Assembly: GCF_007676705.1 (NCBI RefSeq)
Contig: NZ_VEBF01000001.1
Coordinates: 124,001-188,000, forward strand
Direction: 5' to 3'
Length of the DNA: 64,000 nt
DNA from: Paenibacillus xylanexedens
GTDB lineage: Bacteria; Bacillota; Bacilli; Paenibacillales; Paenibacillaceae
The position numbers and the translations under genes were made by a program. Shown here one piece after another: positions 35,319 through 44,415 of the stretch. Position 1 is the stretch's first letter; the number at the start of each line of letters is the position of its first letter. Below the pieces are notes generated by a model that saw only the letters and a list, made by a program, of their open reading frames with translations, had not been told where the DNA came from and did no database searches.

Positions 35319-35924
35319 TTATATCAGGTCATTATAGGAGTACGAGCGAATCAACGAGAATTGTTTAGCCAGGAAATGGGGCGAATAAGGCATATCATTA
35401 CGCAGCCAGGCAACAATGGTTCCAATCAAGGCCGAAGAACCGTACCATATTGCGATTTCTTTGTGAATGCCGGACTCTTCCAGTTCATCCTCCATCTCCA
35501 CCCGATCAATCTTGGCTTTGACCAGCGTACTCAACAATTTGAGCAGTCGTTCGGTAAAAATCGGTGTGCGCTTCGTGGCAAGTACCACCTGATAGAACGA
35601 GGCGTTCTCTGCAAAATGCTCCAGTAACTTGACCAGAACAGGCCAAGCCTCTTCCGTTCTTTGTTTCTCAAAATGAGGAGCATATTCATCCACGATCCGT
35701 TCAATATGCTCGATCATCTCATCAGCCATCTTCTCCATCATATCTGTAATATCCCGATAATGCAGATAGAAAGTTACCCGATTGATCGTCGCTCGTTCGG
35801 CAATTTTGTTCACTGACAACTTTTCAATATCCATTTCCTGCAGTAACTCAACAAATGCACTTCGAATTAACTGACGTGTTCGCAATATTCTTGGGTCCAC
35901 GGCTGATTTCTTCTCGTCTTTCAC
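35319..35924 (-). CDS. TetR-family regulator of the divergent DHA2 exporter
   Basis: A protein of about 201 residues with an N-terminal helix-turn-helix (DIEKLSVNKIAERATINRVTF), then a helical ligand domain with the family AcrR-like C-terminus (AIWYGSSALIGTIVAWL). The frame opens at 35942, but the GTG at 35924 stands 6 bases after AGGAGGG and is the likely start. It is divergent from the exporter at 36147, and a 12-bp inverted repeat between them is a plausible operator, so it probably represses the exporter and itself. Confidence 0.9.
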   Translation of the reverse strand: MKDEKKSAVDPRILRTRQLIRSAFVELLQEMDIEKLSVNKIAERATINRVTFYLHYRDITDMMEKMADEMIEHIERIVDEYAPHFEKQRTEEAWPVLVKLLEHFAENASFYQVVLATKRTPIFTERLLKLLSTLVKAKIDRVEMEDELEESGIHKEIAIWYGSSALIGTIVAWLRNDMPYSPHFLAKQFSLIRSYSYNDLI

Positions 35925-35971
35925 GTATATCCCTCCTATCAAATTTTAAACATTACAATTTTAAACAATCA

Positions 35972-36025
35972 GTCGTTTATTTTTGATTTACACAACAAAT
36001 TCATTTTATTTGTAAAATAAACGAC
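35972..36025. promoter_or_regulatory. Intergenic inverted repeat between TetR and exporter genes
   Basis: GTCGTTTATTTT (35972-35983) and AAAATAAACGAC (36014-36025) are perfect complements, 30 bases apart. A second direct pair AATTTTAAAC occurs at 35942-35951 and 35958-35967. The spacing fits two operator half-regions in a divergent promoter. Confidence 0.55.
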
Positions 36026-36146
36026 GAAGACACGTCATAACGTAAATTGTAATCTGTCCGAATATGTATATAATTCAATAAATACAATGTAAACTATACA
36101 ACACGTTGTAAATTTAGTCACGCGTGGATTGAAAGGATGAAAAGGA

Positions 36147-37646
36147 TTGAGTCAGGTTAGAGTACAAGATGAATTATCCGTAAAGAAAGGCCCGATCCTG
36201 TTTATCATGATTTTGGGAGCCTTCCTTGCAACGTTGAATCAAACGATCATGAGCGTCGCTACACCGGAGCTGATGGGTGATTTTAACATCTCCGCCGCCA
36301 CAGCACAATGGTTAACGACAGGTTACATGCTGGTGAACGGGGTGCTTATCCCCATCACGGCCTACTTCATGCAACGCTTTTCAACCAAACAATTATTTCA
36401 GGCTTCGATGTTTATTTTCCTGATTGGTACCATTGTATCCGCTCTTGCTACCAATTTCGGTACTTTGCTGACAGGACGCATGATTCAGGCAGCAGGTGCC
36501 GGCATTATCATGCCACTCTTGATGCATGTTATTTTAACTTTGTTTGCTCCTGAAAAACGAGGATCTGCCATGGGTATGGTTGGTTTTGCCATCATTTTCG
36601 CCCCTGCAATCGGGCCTACCCTTGCCGGTTATATCCTCGAGAATTACTCTTGGCAAACGATGTTCTACGGCATGATTCCATTAACTCTTATTGTCATTGC
36701 CTTTGCGTTTGTATACCTGAAGAATGTATCCGAAAGGGTCAACACGAAGTTCGACACGATCAGTGTGATGCTGTCCACGATCGGATTTGGCGCATTGCTC
36801 TATGGTTTCAGCAGAGCAGGAAGTCTGGGATGGTCAAGTGCAGAAGTTCTTATCTGTATCACTGCAGGAATTGTTTCCCTTGCCCTGTTTACATGGCGTC
36901 AGCTCGTTTCGGAGACTCCCCTGCTTGATCTGCGGGCTTTCAAGTACAACATGTTCTCCCTGACCACGGTCATTAGTATCGCGATCACAATGATCATGTA
37001 TGCTGACATGATGCTGCTTCCCCTGTATCTCCAGAACGCACGAGGTTACACTGCGCTGGAGTCCGGATTATTACTACTGCCGGGTGCCCTTGTCATGGGC
37101 TTCCTGATGCCTGTAGCCGGAAAATTGTTTGACCGATTTGGAGCGAAATGGCTCGCTGTTATCGGAATGGTGATCACCATCGTGACCACAATTGGTTTCA
37201 TCGACTTAACGGACTCAACCAGTTATGGTTACCTGGTATTAATGTCAACCGGACGCCGAATTGGTATGGCTTTGCTCATGATGCCGATTCAAACTGCGGG
37301 TCTTAACCAATTGCCACCAAGACTCGGTGCACACGGAACAGCTATCTCCAACACCGTCAGACAAGTTGCTGGCGCTGTAGGTACTTCATTGCTCGTAAGT
37401 GTCATGACGAGCCGTACTACAGCACATGTACAGGATATGGTAGCTACGGGTGCAGCCAATGGACTCAGTCAAAAACAGTTGGCTACAGAATCCATGATCC
37501 AGGGTATCAATGATGCTTATGTTGTTATCATCGGTATCGCTGTTGTGGGATTGGTCCTTTCCTTCTTTATCAAACGTACCAAACAAGCCAAAGAGGAAGA
37601 ATTCAAACAGGTTGTTAGACAAAAAGTTTCCATGAATTCAAATTAA
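36147..37646 (+). CDS. MFS drug exporter, DHA2 (EmrB/QacA) family
   Basis: A 499-residue transporter with 14 predicted helices, motif A-like and DHA2 features: LNQTIMSVATPELMGDFN in helix 1, WLTTGYMLVNGVLIPITAYF, and GRMIQAAGAGIIMPL (motif C region GFAIIFAPAIGPTLAGYI). It exports lipophilic drugs by proton antiport. TTG at 36147 is the start: the nearby ATG (36138) runs into a stop after seven codons, and AAAGGA lies 9 bases before the TTG. It is controlled by the divergent TetR gene. Confidence 0.92.
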   Translation: MSQVRVQDELSVKKGPILFIMILGAFLATLNQTIMSVATPELMGDFNISAATAQWLTTGYMLVNGVLIPITAYFMQRFSTKQLFQASMFIFLIGTIVSALATNFGTLLTGRMIQAAGAGIIMPLLMHVILTLFAPEKRGSAMGMVGFAIIFAPAIGPTLAGYILENYSWQTMFYGMIPLTLIVIAFAFVYLKNVSERVNTKFDTISVMLSTIGFGALLYGFSRAGSLGWSSAEVLICITAGIVSLALFTWRQLVSETPLLDLRAFKYNMFSLTTVISIAITMIMYADMMLLPLYLQNARGYTALESGLLLLPGALVMGFLMPVAGKLFDRFGAKWLAVIGMVITIVTTIGFIDLTDSTSYGYLVLMSTGRRIGMALLMMPIQTAGLNQLPPRLGAHGTAISNTVRQVAGAVGTSLLVSVMTSRTTAHVQDMVATGAANGLSQKQLATESMIQGINDAYVVIIGIAVVGLVLSFFIKRTKQAKEEEFKQVVRQKVSMNSN

Positions 37647-37675
37647 GTTGTTCAGCCTCATACTTGCATAACAAA

Positions 37676-37715
37676 GCGGCAGATCAAGACGTTTACGTCT
37701 GATCTGCCGCTTTTT
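37676..37715. terminator. Terminator between exporter and P450 genes
   Basis: GCGGCAGATCA, AGACG, loop, CGTCT, GATCTGCCGC then TTTTT: a stem of about 15 bp with one bulge, lying between convergent stops. Confidence 0.88.
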
Positions 37716-37740
37716 AGATTGTGTCCCGTATGATTCCTTC

Positions 37741-38976
37741 TCACTCCGCAACGATCTTCACTGGCAGATGGGTCAACGACTGCCCCGGAGCTGAAGTGGC
37801 GAGATTATTCTCCAGATCAAAGGACTCCACTGGTTCAATTCGAGCAATCTTCTCCACAAATGCTGTCAAGGCAATGCTTAATTCCATCCTTGCCAACGGA
37901 GCACCCAGACAAAAGTGTGGGCCATTGCCAAAGGTAAGGTGTTTTTTGTTATTACGACGATGAATGTTTAACTCAAACGGGTCTTCAAACATCTGCTCAT
38001 CCATATTGGCTGCACTCATCCAGGAGATCACAACATCGCCTTTTTTCAAATCCACTCCAAGCAATTGATTATCCTGCTTCACTGTCCGATGTCGCTTGGT
38101 ATTGTGGAACCGATAACGAAGCATTTCTTCGACTGCGAGCGGAACCAACTCGGGATTCTGTCTTAGTTGATCATACAAGCTGGGGTCATCATACAGGAAT
38201 GAATAGAATGTATTTGAAACCATATGGCTGGTTGTCTCAATTCCGGCTCCGAGCAACAGCATCGTCGTTCGAACAACTTCATCATCTGTGAACTTTTCAC
38301 CCTCCACATCGACGTTCAACAGATCCGTAATGATATCCTCACCAGGGTGGGTCCGTTTATGAACTACAATGGGGTATAGGAATTGATAATACTCTTGCGC
38401 TGCAGTCTGCTTTTTCAGTTCACTCTCTTCAGCAGTCTTCGGATTGGTGGGCTGAAACAGAATATCTACCCAGTTCTTGAATCGATGGCTGTCTGTGAGA
38501 GGGATGCCGAGCAGGTCCGCCATCACCATGGAAGGCAGCGGAGCAGCTAATGCTTGTACGATATCAATGGTCGTATTCGGCTCAATATCTGCTACCAGTT
38601 GCTCTGCAATGTTGCGAATTCGTGGTTCCCAGTTTTTCAGACTACGTGGTGTAAATGCAGCAGATAACAATGAACGACTTTTTTGATGACGGGGAGGATC
38701 GATACTTGAGATGTTTAATTTGTCCGGAGGTGTACCTTCGCTGTTCTTCGCCCCAACCGCAATGGTTGTCCGAGTTCCTTCGGCTGAAAAATATTCATGA
38801 TTGCTCAGGACCTGCTTCACATCATCGTATCTGAACACATTCCAGGTGTCTGTATCTTCGTGATAGTACACAGGATGCTCGGACAACATTTTTCGAAACC
38901 AGTGAAGTGGAAAAAACTCTTCAGATCTGGACTGGAAGCCTGTAATGTCCTTAACGCGTATCACTTCTTTGTACAT
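37741..38976 (-). CDS. Cytochrome P450 (CYP109-like)
   Basis: A soluble bacterial P450 of about 411 residues. It has the I-helix oxygen-binding motif GAGIETTSH, the ExxR motif EEMLR and the heme-binding loop FGNGPHFCLGAPLAR with Cys near residue 356. The region HQKSRSLLSAAFTPRSLKNW resembles Bacillus YjiB/CYP109B, which hydroxylate fatty acids and terpenoids. The frame opens at 39042; ATG 38976 (MYKEVIRVKD) follows AGAGGTGG and is preferred. No ferredoxin or reductase gene is near. The substrate is unknown. Confidence 0.92.
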   Translation of the reverse strand: MYKEVIRVKDITGFQSRSEEFFPLHWFRKMLSEHPVYYHEDTDTWNVFRYDDVKQVLSNHEYFSAEGTRTTIAVGAKNSEGTPPDKLNISSIDPPRHQKSRSLLSAAFTPRSLKNWEPRIRNIAEQLVADIEPNTTIDIVQALAAPLPSMVMADLLGIPLTDSHRFKNWVDILFQPTNPKTAEESELKKQTAAQEYYQFLYPIVVHKRTHPGEDIITDLLNVDVEGEKFTDDEVVRTTMLLLGAGIETTSHMVSNTFYSFLYDDPSLYDQLRQNPELVPLAVEEMLRYRFHNTKRHRTVKQDNQLLGVDLKKGDVVISWMSAANMDEQMFEDPFELNIHRRNNKKHLTFGNGPHFCLGAPLARMELSIALTAFVEKIARIEPVESFDLENNLATSAPGQSLTHLPVKIVAE

Positions 38977-39101
38977 TTGGAATCCACCTCTCAGCATCGT
39001 TTTGTGATTGGTTACTTGGTACCTGAATTGACAGTTCAGCACCTGATTCCATTTTATACCACTCGTTCATTCATTGATATAATTCATTTGAACCAAATCA
39101 G

Positions 39102-39128
39102 AAAAACCCCTTATTTAAAGGGGTTTTT
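39102..39128 (-). terminator. Terminator of the flavoprotein / coiled-coil operon
   Basis: AAAAACCCCTT, short loop, AAGGGGTTTTT: an 11-bp perfect stem about 60 bases after the stop at 39190. Confidence 0.88.
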
Positions 39129-39189
39129 CTTTTATACGAATCGTATATTATTGCTATCACCGTTTCAGAGAATAGGTGATATGAACCAA

Positions 39190-39477
39190 TCAGTCGCCAA
39201 GTTTCGCCAATGATTCCTGTAGCTGCTCCAGCTGTACAGACAGGTTTTCAATCAAGTTCTGCGTTTGGCTCGACTTTTCCATTAAGGCTTGCTCATCCGA
39301 GTCATCTTTCGTTGCATTTCCAATGGATGATGACTTGAGATGCGCCAATTCGCGTTCGTATTTTTCGCGTTCCTCCAAGGCTATTTGCAGTTCTTCTTTC
39401 GTCATACCAATCTGATGTTCCAGATATACGATATCGGACGAGTTCGCTCCATCGGATAAACGTTGTGAATATGTCAT
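39190..39477 (-). CDS. Small coiled-coil protein, unknown function
   Basis: A 95-residue, strongly helical and acidic protein with heptad-like runs (TKEELQIALEEREKYERELA and QNLIENLSVQLEQLQESLAK) around a Ser-rich hinge. There is no cysteine or membrane segment. Its ATG overlaps the stop of the flavoprotein gene (ATGA), so it is translationally coupled, yet nothing suggests a catalytic role. It might be an accessory or regulatory subunit. Confidence 0.7.
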   Translation of the reverse strand: MTYSQRLSDGANSSDIVYLEHQIGMTKEELQIALEEREKYERELAHLKSSSIGNATKDDSDEQALMEKSSQTQNLIENLSVQLEQLQESLAKLGD

Positions 39478-40625
39478 GGTTCACCTCTTTCAATTTCATC
39501 CATTGCTTTGCCAATATGGTAGGGCTCAATATCGATATCCAGCTCCATGCCAAGAGCCAATTTGGCCAGTTGACTCCCGACAAAAGGCCCCATGGTTAAG
39601 CCAGAGGCCCCAAGTCCATTTGCTGTAATCAAGCCTTGCCAGCCAGGGACAGCGCCCATTACAGGCAGAAAGCCAGGTGTGAAGGGACGGAATCCAACTC
39701 TTACTTCCTGAAATGTGCTATTGGCTAGCCCTGGTGCCAGTTCCAGACCTTTATTCAAAACTTCCTGCATGCCCCCTGCAGTTACTCTTGTATCATAACC
39801 TTCCACATCATTTTCATGAGTTGCACCAATCACGATCTTCTGTTGATCAAAGGCCAGCAGATATTGGTCGGAAGGTGGCATGATCACAGGCCAACGGCCT
39901 GTATCCTCCCCACCCGTGACATATAGATGCATAATTTGTGCCTTTTGATAGTGCACTTTAAAGTGTATGCCGAGTGGTTTCAGCAGTGAATTGGCCCAAG
40001 CACCTGCGCAGACAATGACTTCATCTGCCAGGAAACTTTGATCATGAACACTCACACCAATGACCCGATCCGCTTCGAATTGAAGCGTAGCATCTCCATG
40101 AATCAGCGTAGCGCCATTTCGCTGTGCAGACCGGATCAAGGCATCGCGCAGCGCTCTTCCGTCTATACGTGCAGCACCGCTGATATGTACCGATTGATAA
40201 CGTTCATCCAGTAGAGGAAATCGCTCACGGGTTTCTTTTTCATCCAGAGGTGTAATGTCGCCAATCTCCGGTGCATCTGCTTTTCGAAGGTGTGCCCGTT
40301 CTTCCATCTTGTTGATTTTGTCCATATCCGTATGAATACTGAGCGCACCTACTTGAGCATAACCGGTTTCCGTTTCTCCTTCACCTTCAAGCTCCGCTAT
40401 GATTCCAGGATAGAACCGTGCACCTGCCTTGGCAAGCCGATACCAATCTTGATTGCGTCGCTGTGACAGCCATGGACAGATGATCCCAGCAGCTGCATCC
40501 GTCGCCTGCCCTATATCTTTTCGATCTATGATGATTACCTCTGCGCCCTGTTTGGCTAATTGATAGGCTGTTGATGCCCCCAGAATACCCGATCCGACTA
40601 CGATGACTTTCTTCATGTTTTGCAT
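39474..40625 (-). CDS. FAD-dependent amino-acid oxidase (DadA / glycine oxidase family)
   Basis: The 383-residue flavoprotein has an N-terminal FAD-binding fold (VIVVGSGILGASTAYQLAKQ), a DAO-family core and the C-terminal GLGASGLTMGPFVGSQLA that closes the FAD site. Relatives oxidise glycine, sarcosine, D-amino acids or other secondary amines. ATG 40625 or the ATG three codons later (MKKVIVV) could start it; the box AAGGAAAGGA serves either. It is followed by the overlapping coiled-coil gene and precedes a P450 gene on the same strand, behind a terminator. Confidence 0.9.
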   Translation of the reverse strand: MQNMKKVIVVGSGILGASTAYQLAKQGAEVIIIDRKDIGQATDAAAGIICPWLSQRRNQDWYRLAKAGARFYPGIIAELEGEGETETGYAQVGALSIHTDMDKINKMEERAHLRKADAPEIGDITPLDEKETRERFPLLDERYQSVHISGAARIDGRALRDALIRSAQRNGATLIHGDATLQFEADRVIGVSVHDQSFLADEVIVCAGAWANSLLKPLGIHFKVHYQKAQIMHLYVTGGEDTGRWPVIMPPSDQYLLAFDQQKIVIGATHENDVEGYDTRVTAGGMQEVLNKGLELAPGLANSTFQEVRVGFRPFTPGFLPVMGAVPGWQGLITANGLGASGLTMGPFVGSQLAKLALGMELDIDIEPYHIGKAMDEIERGEP

Positions 40626-40644
40626 TCCTTTCCTTAATCACTCA

Positions 40645-40812
40645 TTCATTATAGCGTATACCGTTTCGCATGAAGTTGGCAAGGCAGGCGTACCTTTAGA
40701 TTCATTAACAGAGAATGATTGGGCCACGGTTCACACTCATCCAACCCATATGGAATTGATGGAGCATTTATTTGAAAACGTTTTATTATCGGTTGCCAAT
40801 CAATTAAAATAA
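40645..40812 (+). pseudogene. Possible remnant of a pyridine nucleotide-disulphide oxidoreductase C-terminus
   Basis: The frame ending with TAA at 40812 reads AYTVSHEVGKAG, VPLDSLTENDWATVHTHPTH and MELMEHLFENVL. It resembles the dimerisation-domain end of lipoamide-dehydrogenase-like flavoproteins, where a TIHAHPT-type motif is conserved. There is no start codon with a ribosome binding site and the rest of such a gene is absent. I regard it as a fossil; a short real gene is the alternative. Confidence 0.35.
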
Positions 40813-40911
40813 TTCCATTTATGTAATATAATTCTTTCTAGGTTTCTTTTAACGCTGTAACCACGCCACTTACGCACATGATCCTTTAACGAAAAGAGGA
40901 ATAACACGACG

Positions 40912-41727
40912 ATGCCGAAACCTAGCATGGGGAATCCGCTGGATACCGATATGCCGCTCATGATTACAGGGCAAAACCAGTTGACCGTTGATGAATTGAT
41001 GAATTGGAGCGACCATTCACGGGATTACAGCATTGTACAGTGCATCGGAGGAACAGGGCGAATCGCAGCAAAGAATCATGAGTTTTCGATCAAAAAAGGG
41101 ACCGCTCTCATTTTGTTCCCGGAGGTAACGTACCGTTACCACAATCTGAGTGATTCATTACGATTTGATTGTCTGTCTTTCAATGGCTATTTATTGCCAC
41201 GATTCTTGCATTCCTTGCAGATCGGGGAGCTGCGCGCCTTCAAGCCGGATGGAATGCTTCATATCCTGTTGCATGAAATAACGTTGGCGCTGCAGTCCCG
41301 GCACAAGGATCAGATCTGGCACGTATCTGCGTTACTGTACATGCTTTTGGTCAGATTAACCATTGAAGGTGAACGCTATAGTGCTTACGAACGTTCTGAT
41401 GCCCGATTAAGATTGGATGAACTCATTACTTTTATCAAACAGAATTATCATCAGGATATTTCTCTCCCCATGTTGGCTCAACAGATGGACGTTACCGAGC
41501 AGCATCTCAATCGCATATTCAAAAAAGAATTTCAAATGACTCCACTGGAGTATCTGACGCGATATCGGTTGTTGAAAGCCAAGGAAATGCTCATTGAGAA
41601 TGGTGCCACCACGGCTCATGAAATAGCCAAAGCCGTTGGTTTCAACAGTGCCAGTTACTTTGGATCGGTGTTCAAAAAATACGAAGGGATCTCCCCTATC
41701 GAGCTACGCAAGCAATACCTGGATTAA
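40912..41727 (+). CDS. AraC-family transcriptional regulator
   Basis: A 271-residue regulator. The N-terminal cupin-like half (AAKNHEFSIKKGTALILFPE, VTYRYHNLSDSLRFDCLSFN) senses an unknown ligand; the C-terminal half has two helix-turn-helix motifs (LPMLAQQMDVTEQHLNRIFK and AHEIAKAVGFNSASYFGSVF) and the closing SPIELRKQYLD. It is the convergent neighbour of the HAD phosphatase, the two stops overlapping in TTAA, and is the nearest regulator to the biosynthetic cluster at 42-48 kb. Confidence 0.9.
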   Translation: MPKPSMGNPLDTDMPLMITGQNQLTVDELMNWSDHSRDYSIVQCIGGTGRIAAKNHEFSIKKGTALILFPEVTYRYHNLSDSLRFDCLSFNGYLLPRFLHSLQIGELRAFKPDGMLHILLHEITLALQSRHKDQIWHVSALLYMLLVRLTIEGERYSAYERSDARLRLDELITFIKQNYHQDISLPMLAQQMDVTEQHLNRIFKKEFQMTPLEYLTRYRLLKAKEMLIENGATTAHEIAKAVGFNSASYFGSVFKKYEGISPIELRKQYLD

Positions 41728-42365
41728 AGAACCTCCACATTGATCTCGGCCAGCGAGGATAACCGCAGTTCATGCATGGCGAATTCCAGACCTCGCGTTA
41801 CCTCGTTCGGCACGATGATACAACGAATACCTGCCGCATTGGCTGCCTTCAGTCCGTTAGGCGAGTCTTCGAACACGATCGCTTCGGAAGCCTCGATTCC
41901 AAGACTTTGGAGAGCAAGAAGGTACAGTTCAGGATCAGGTTTGACTCGCTCCACATCCTCAGAAGTATGAACGACTGTGAAGTAGTCGAAAATGCCTAAC
42001 TTCTGCAAGTAACCATGTACCCAGTCCCGGGTGGAACTGGAAGCAACCGCAAGCTGAATTCCCTTTTCCCTGGCAGTCTGAAGCAATTCATATACCCCTG
42101 GAAGAATGGCAGCTTGCCCCAAATAAGCTTCGTATTTCTGTTCAGAGAGCAGTTTGATATGATCATGATCTATCTTTTTTTGGAGCGCCTGCTCCAGATA
42201 TAGAAACGGATGAAACTCCTCAAAGGATGTCCCCACATTTTTCGACCACAGCTCCAGACCCAGTTCGAGTCCGTGCTCTTCATATATATCCCGAAACGCA
42301 TAGTACCAAGGCGTCTCCGTATCCACAATGAGTCCATCAAAATCAAATATAAATGCTTTTACCAT
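41724..42365 (-). CDS. HAD-superfamily phosphatase / beta-phosphoglucomutase-like
   Basis: A 213-residue HAD hydrolase, subfamily IA: motif I FIFDFDGLIVDTETPWY with the nucleophile and acid Asp, motif II LAVASSSTRDW, motif III Lys in ERVKPDPELYL and motif IV VFEDSPNGLKAANAAG. Members dephosphorylate sugar phosphates or nucleotides. It is the last gene of the minus-strand cluster starting at 47988, so a phosphatase step there is possible; general phosphate-sugar clean-up is the alternative. Confidence 0.92.
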   Translation of the reverse strand: MVKAFIFDFDGLIVDTETPWYYAFRDIYEEHGLELGLELWSKNVGTSFEEFHPFLYLEQALQKKIDHDHIKLLSEQKYEAYLGQAAILPGVYELLQTAREKGIQLAVASSSTRDWVHGYLQKLGIFDYFTVVHTSEDVERVKPDPELYLLALQSLGIEASEAIVFEDSPNGLKAANAAGIRCIIVPNEVTRGLEFAMHELRLSSLAEINVEVL

Positions 42366-42404
42366 GAATCTATTCTCCCTCCAATGGTTGGCCGGGGGAG
42401 CGAA

Positions 42405-42998
42405 TTAGAAGCGTGCGGTCAAGTCCGGATGGGTGACGTTCACAGATACAAAGTGACATGAACAGCCCGTTCCAGTTGGCGACTGTGCAACTAATCCAGC
42501 TCGTAGTTCCCCCTTGACCGGCATGCCGAAATATCGAATTAGTTTCCACTCATCCCCATCGGGTGAATAAAAGAATGATATGCAGTCTTCTACTTTGCGT
42601 ATACGCAGGTAGGGATTAGGAACGGAGACTTCAACCGAATTGCAATCATCGGATGAACCATCACGTGTCACTACAGACACGATGGTAGGCACTTTTCCAT
42701 CATATTCAAAACAAATTTTGCACCAGTTACGATCATCCGCCATCACCATCAGACAACCGGAATCATATTGATTTTTCATATCCACAGTCAACTGGGTTGT
42801 GATTTCGAAGTCTCCAGGCACAGGCATGGATAAGAACGGTGCCGTTGCACGAATGTGTTTCCCTGCTGGATCTTGAAAAAAGTCTGTATCCGCCTGTGCT
42901 TCCACCAACACACCTCCCTGATCCGTATAGGACCAGGTCTCAGGCTCGTTCATCCAGCTCCATTGCTTCCGTGCTTCTGTTGTCATTACGTTAGTCAT
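42405..42998 (-). CDS. DUF1349-family protein
   Basis: A 197-residue protein of the concanavalin-like DUF1349 family. It has PETWSYTDQGGVLVEAQADT near the N-terminus, GDFEITTQLTVDMKNQYDSG, WCKICFEYDGKVPTIVSVVT and LRAGLVAQSPTGTGCSCHFV. The fold is a beta sandwich found beside carbohydrate-active enzymes; enzymatic activity is not established for the family. It lies in the 42-48 kb cluster, 92 bases after the MFS stop, and may be a carbohydrate-binding or transport-linked part of that pathway. Confidence 0.88.
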   Translation of the reverse strand: MTNVMTTEARKQWSWMNEPETWSYTDQGGVLVEAQADTDFFQDPAGKHIRATAPFLSMPVPGDFEITTQLTVDMKNQYDSGCLMVMADDRNWCKICFEYDGKVPTIVSVVTRDGSSDDCNSVEVSVPNPYLRIRKVEDCISFFYSPDGDEWKLIRYFGMPVKGELRAGLVAQSPTGTGCSCHFVSVNVTHPDLTARF

Positions 42999-43090
42999 TT
43001 CTTAGCCTCCCAAGTAAAATATGTTTTAGTTATATGTTTTAGTTTTTTTCTGTACTACATATTCGCTCCAGATACAGTAAACCCCTTTTT

Positions 43091-44335
43091 CTACATATTT
43101 TTGTAAGGTTCCAGCACTTGGGAGTGCTTTTGCGGATCTGGCAGGAAGAACATAATGACCATGAGTACGATATACAGACCAAGAATGACACTGAACAACA
43201 GCGTTGGATTGTGATGGTAGAGCAATCCCGTCAGATAACCGGATGGAATGGCTGTAAGCGTCATGACTGTCTGCACGGCCGAGAACATATCGGCTTTCTC
43301 ATGCGTCCCCAATCGGTTCATCAGCAGGGAATCCCGATATGTCTGCAGAATGAAGTTACCCGCAGCGAGCACGATTAGCGTGAGAAACAACATCGCGATA
43401 TTCCCCACAGGGATCAATAGAAATAGAATAGCTCCTGCCGTACTGAGTACAATGGAAAAACCAACATACTTTTCTTCCGAACGCCGTTTCAGTCGCGGAA
43501 TGATGACCAGATAGAGCAGCATGACGGTTACTGCGGTTACAACCGGAATAAACGAAATGACACGGTCATCAAACTTCAACTGTTCCTTGAAGAAAATGAC
43601 CTGAAAGAAGTTCAGCTGCAAGATCAGATTGGATAATACCGTTATCAAAATGATCGGAAAAAGTCTCCGTTTGTAGAACGACTTGCCGAACAGGCGCAGA
43701 CTTGAACCCAAACTCTGAAGGACGCGGGTTTTGCTATGCAACCCCATAAGCTCCTTGCCGACCTCGGTCTCATCCGTGTATCGGTTACGAATGAAGAACA
43801 TCGCAGTCATCAGAATGCCCCCGACAAAGTAAATGCTGGCGAGTGTAGGCACAATACCATAATCAGCAATGACTACCCCGGCAATAGGTGTTAATACTCC
43901 GGCTCCTGTAATGATCATGTTGAGAATGGCAAACACCTTCGATCGTTTGTGTTCCTCCACATCCTCTATGATCAGACAGTTAAAGGCGACCGTTACAAAC
44001 TTGGATGTTGCGTTTAGTAAATAAGCGATCAGAAACAGCCAGAAATTCTGAGAGAAGGCCCAGATGAACATGGGAACACTCCATGCAAGCAGATCAAAGA
44101 TCAGCGTTGTTCGTTTCCGGCCCAGCTTATTCGTAATGGAACCCGCAAACAATTGGAAGATAAAGGCAAAATAAAGATTCACCGAATTGATTAAACCGAT
44201 TTCAATGTCCGAAAGTCCGGCTTCCTTCATATATAAAGGAGCGTAAAAGAGAACGATCGTGCCCGGAATGGCCCATACCGGTTCGAGTAAAATGGAGTAG
44301 CGTGGATTCTTCGGCAAATCTTGAAGCAATTTCAA
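43091..44335 (-). CDS. MFS transporter of the 42-48 kb cluster
   Basis: A 414-residue transporter with about 12 hydrophobic segments. Characteristic are VWAIPGTIVLFYAPLYMKEA (helix 1), the A-loop GSITNKLGRKRTTLIFD, and a long central cytoplasmic loop (DETEVGKELMGLHSKTRV). It begins with TTG at 44335, 8 bases after AAGGG. It probably exports (or imports) the product of the cluster. A 9-bp hairpin without a T run lies between it and the dehydrogenase gene. Confidence 0.88.
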   Translation of the reverse strand: MKLLQDLPKNPRYSILLEPVWAIPGTIVLFYAPLYMKEAGLSDIEIGLINSVNLYFAFIFQLFAGSITNKLGRKRTTLIFDLLAWSVPMFIWAFSQNFWLFLIAYLLNATSKFVTVAFNCLIIEDVEEHKRSKVFAILNMIITGAGVLTPIAGVVIADYGIVPTLASIYFVGGILMTAMFFIRNRYTDETEVGKELMGLHSKTRVLQSLGSSLRLFGKSFYKRRLFPIILITVLSNLILQLNFFQVIFFKEQLKFDDRVISFIPVVTAVTVMLLYLVIIPRLKRRSEEKYVGFSIVLSTAGAILFLLIPVGNIAMLFLTLIVLAAGNFILQTYRDSLLMNRLGTHEKADMFSAVQTVMTLTAIPSGYLTGLLYHHNPTLLFSVILGLYIVLMVIMFFLPDPQKHSQVLEPYKNM

Positions 44336-44363
44336 TCGATATCCCTTCTTTCTGCGGTTTTCA

Positions 44364-44392
44364 CCGCTGCGATATCCTACTTCTCGCAGCGG
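44364..44392 (-). other. Intercistronic hairpin without T run
   Basis: CCGCTGCGA (44364-44372) and TCGCAGCGG (44384-44392) pair perfectly over 9 bp between the dehydrogenase stop and the MFS start. There is no T run, so it is not a typical terminator; it may stabilise or separate parts of the operon transcript. Confidence 0.5.
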
Positions 44393-44415
44393 CGAACCCG
44401 CTAATGTCTACATAC

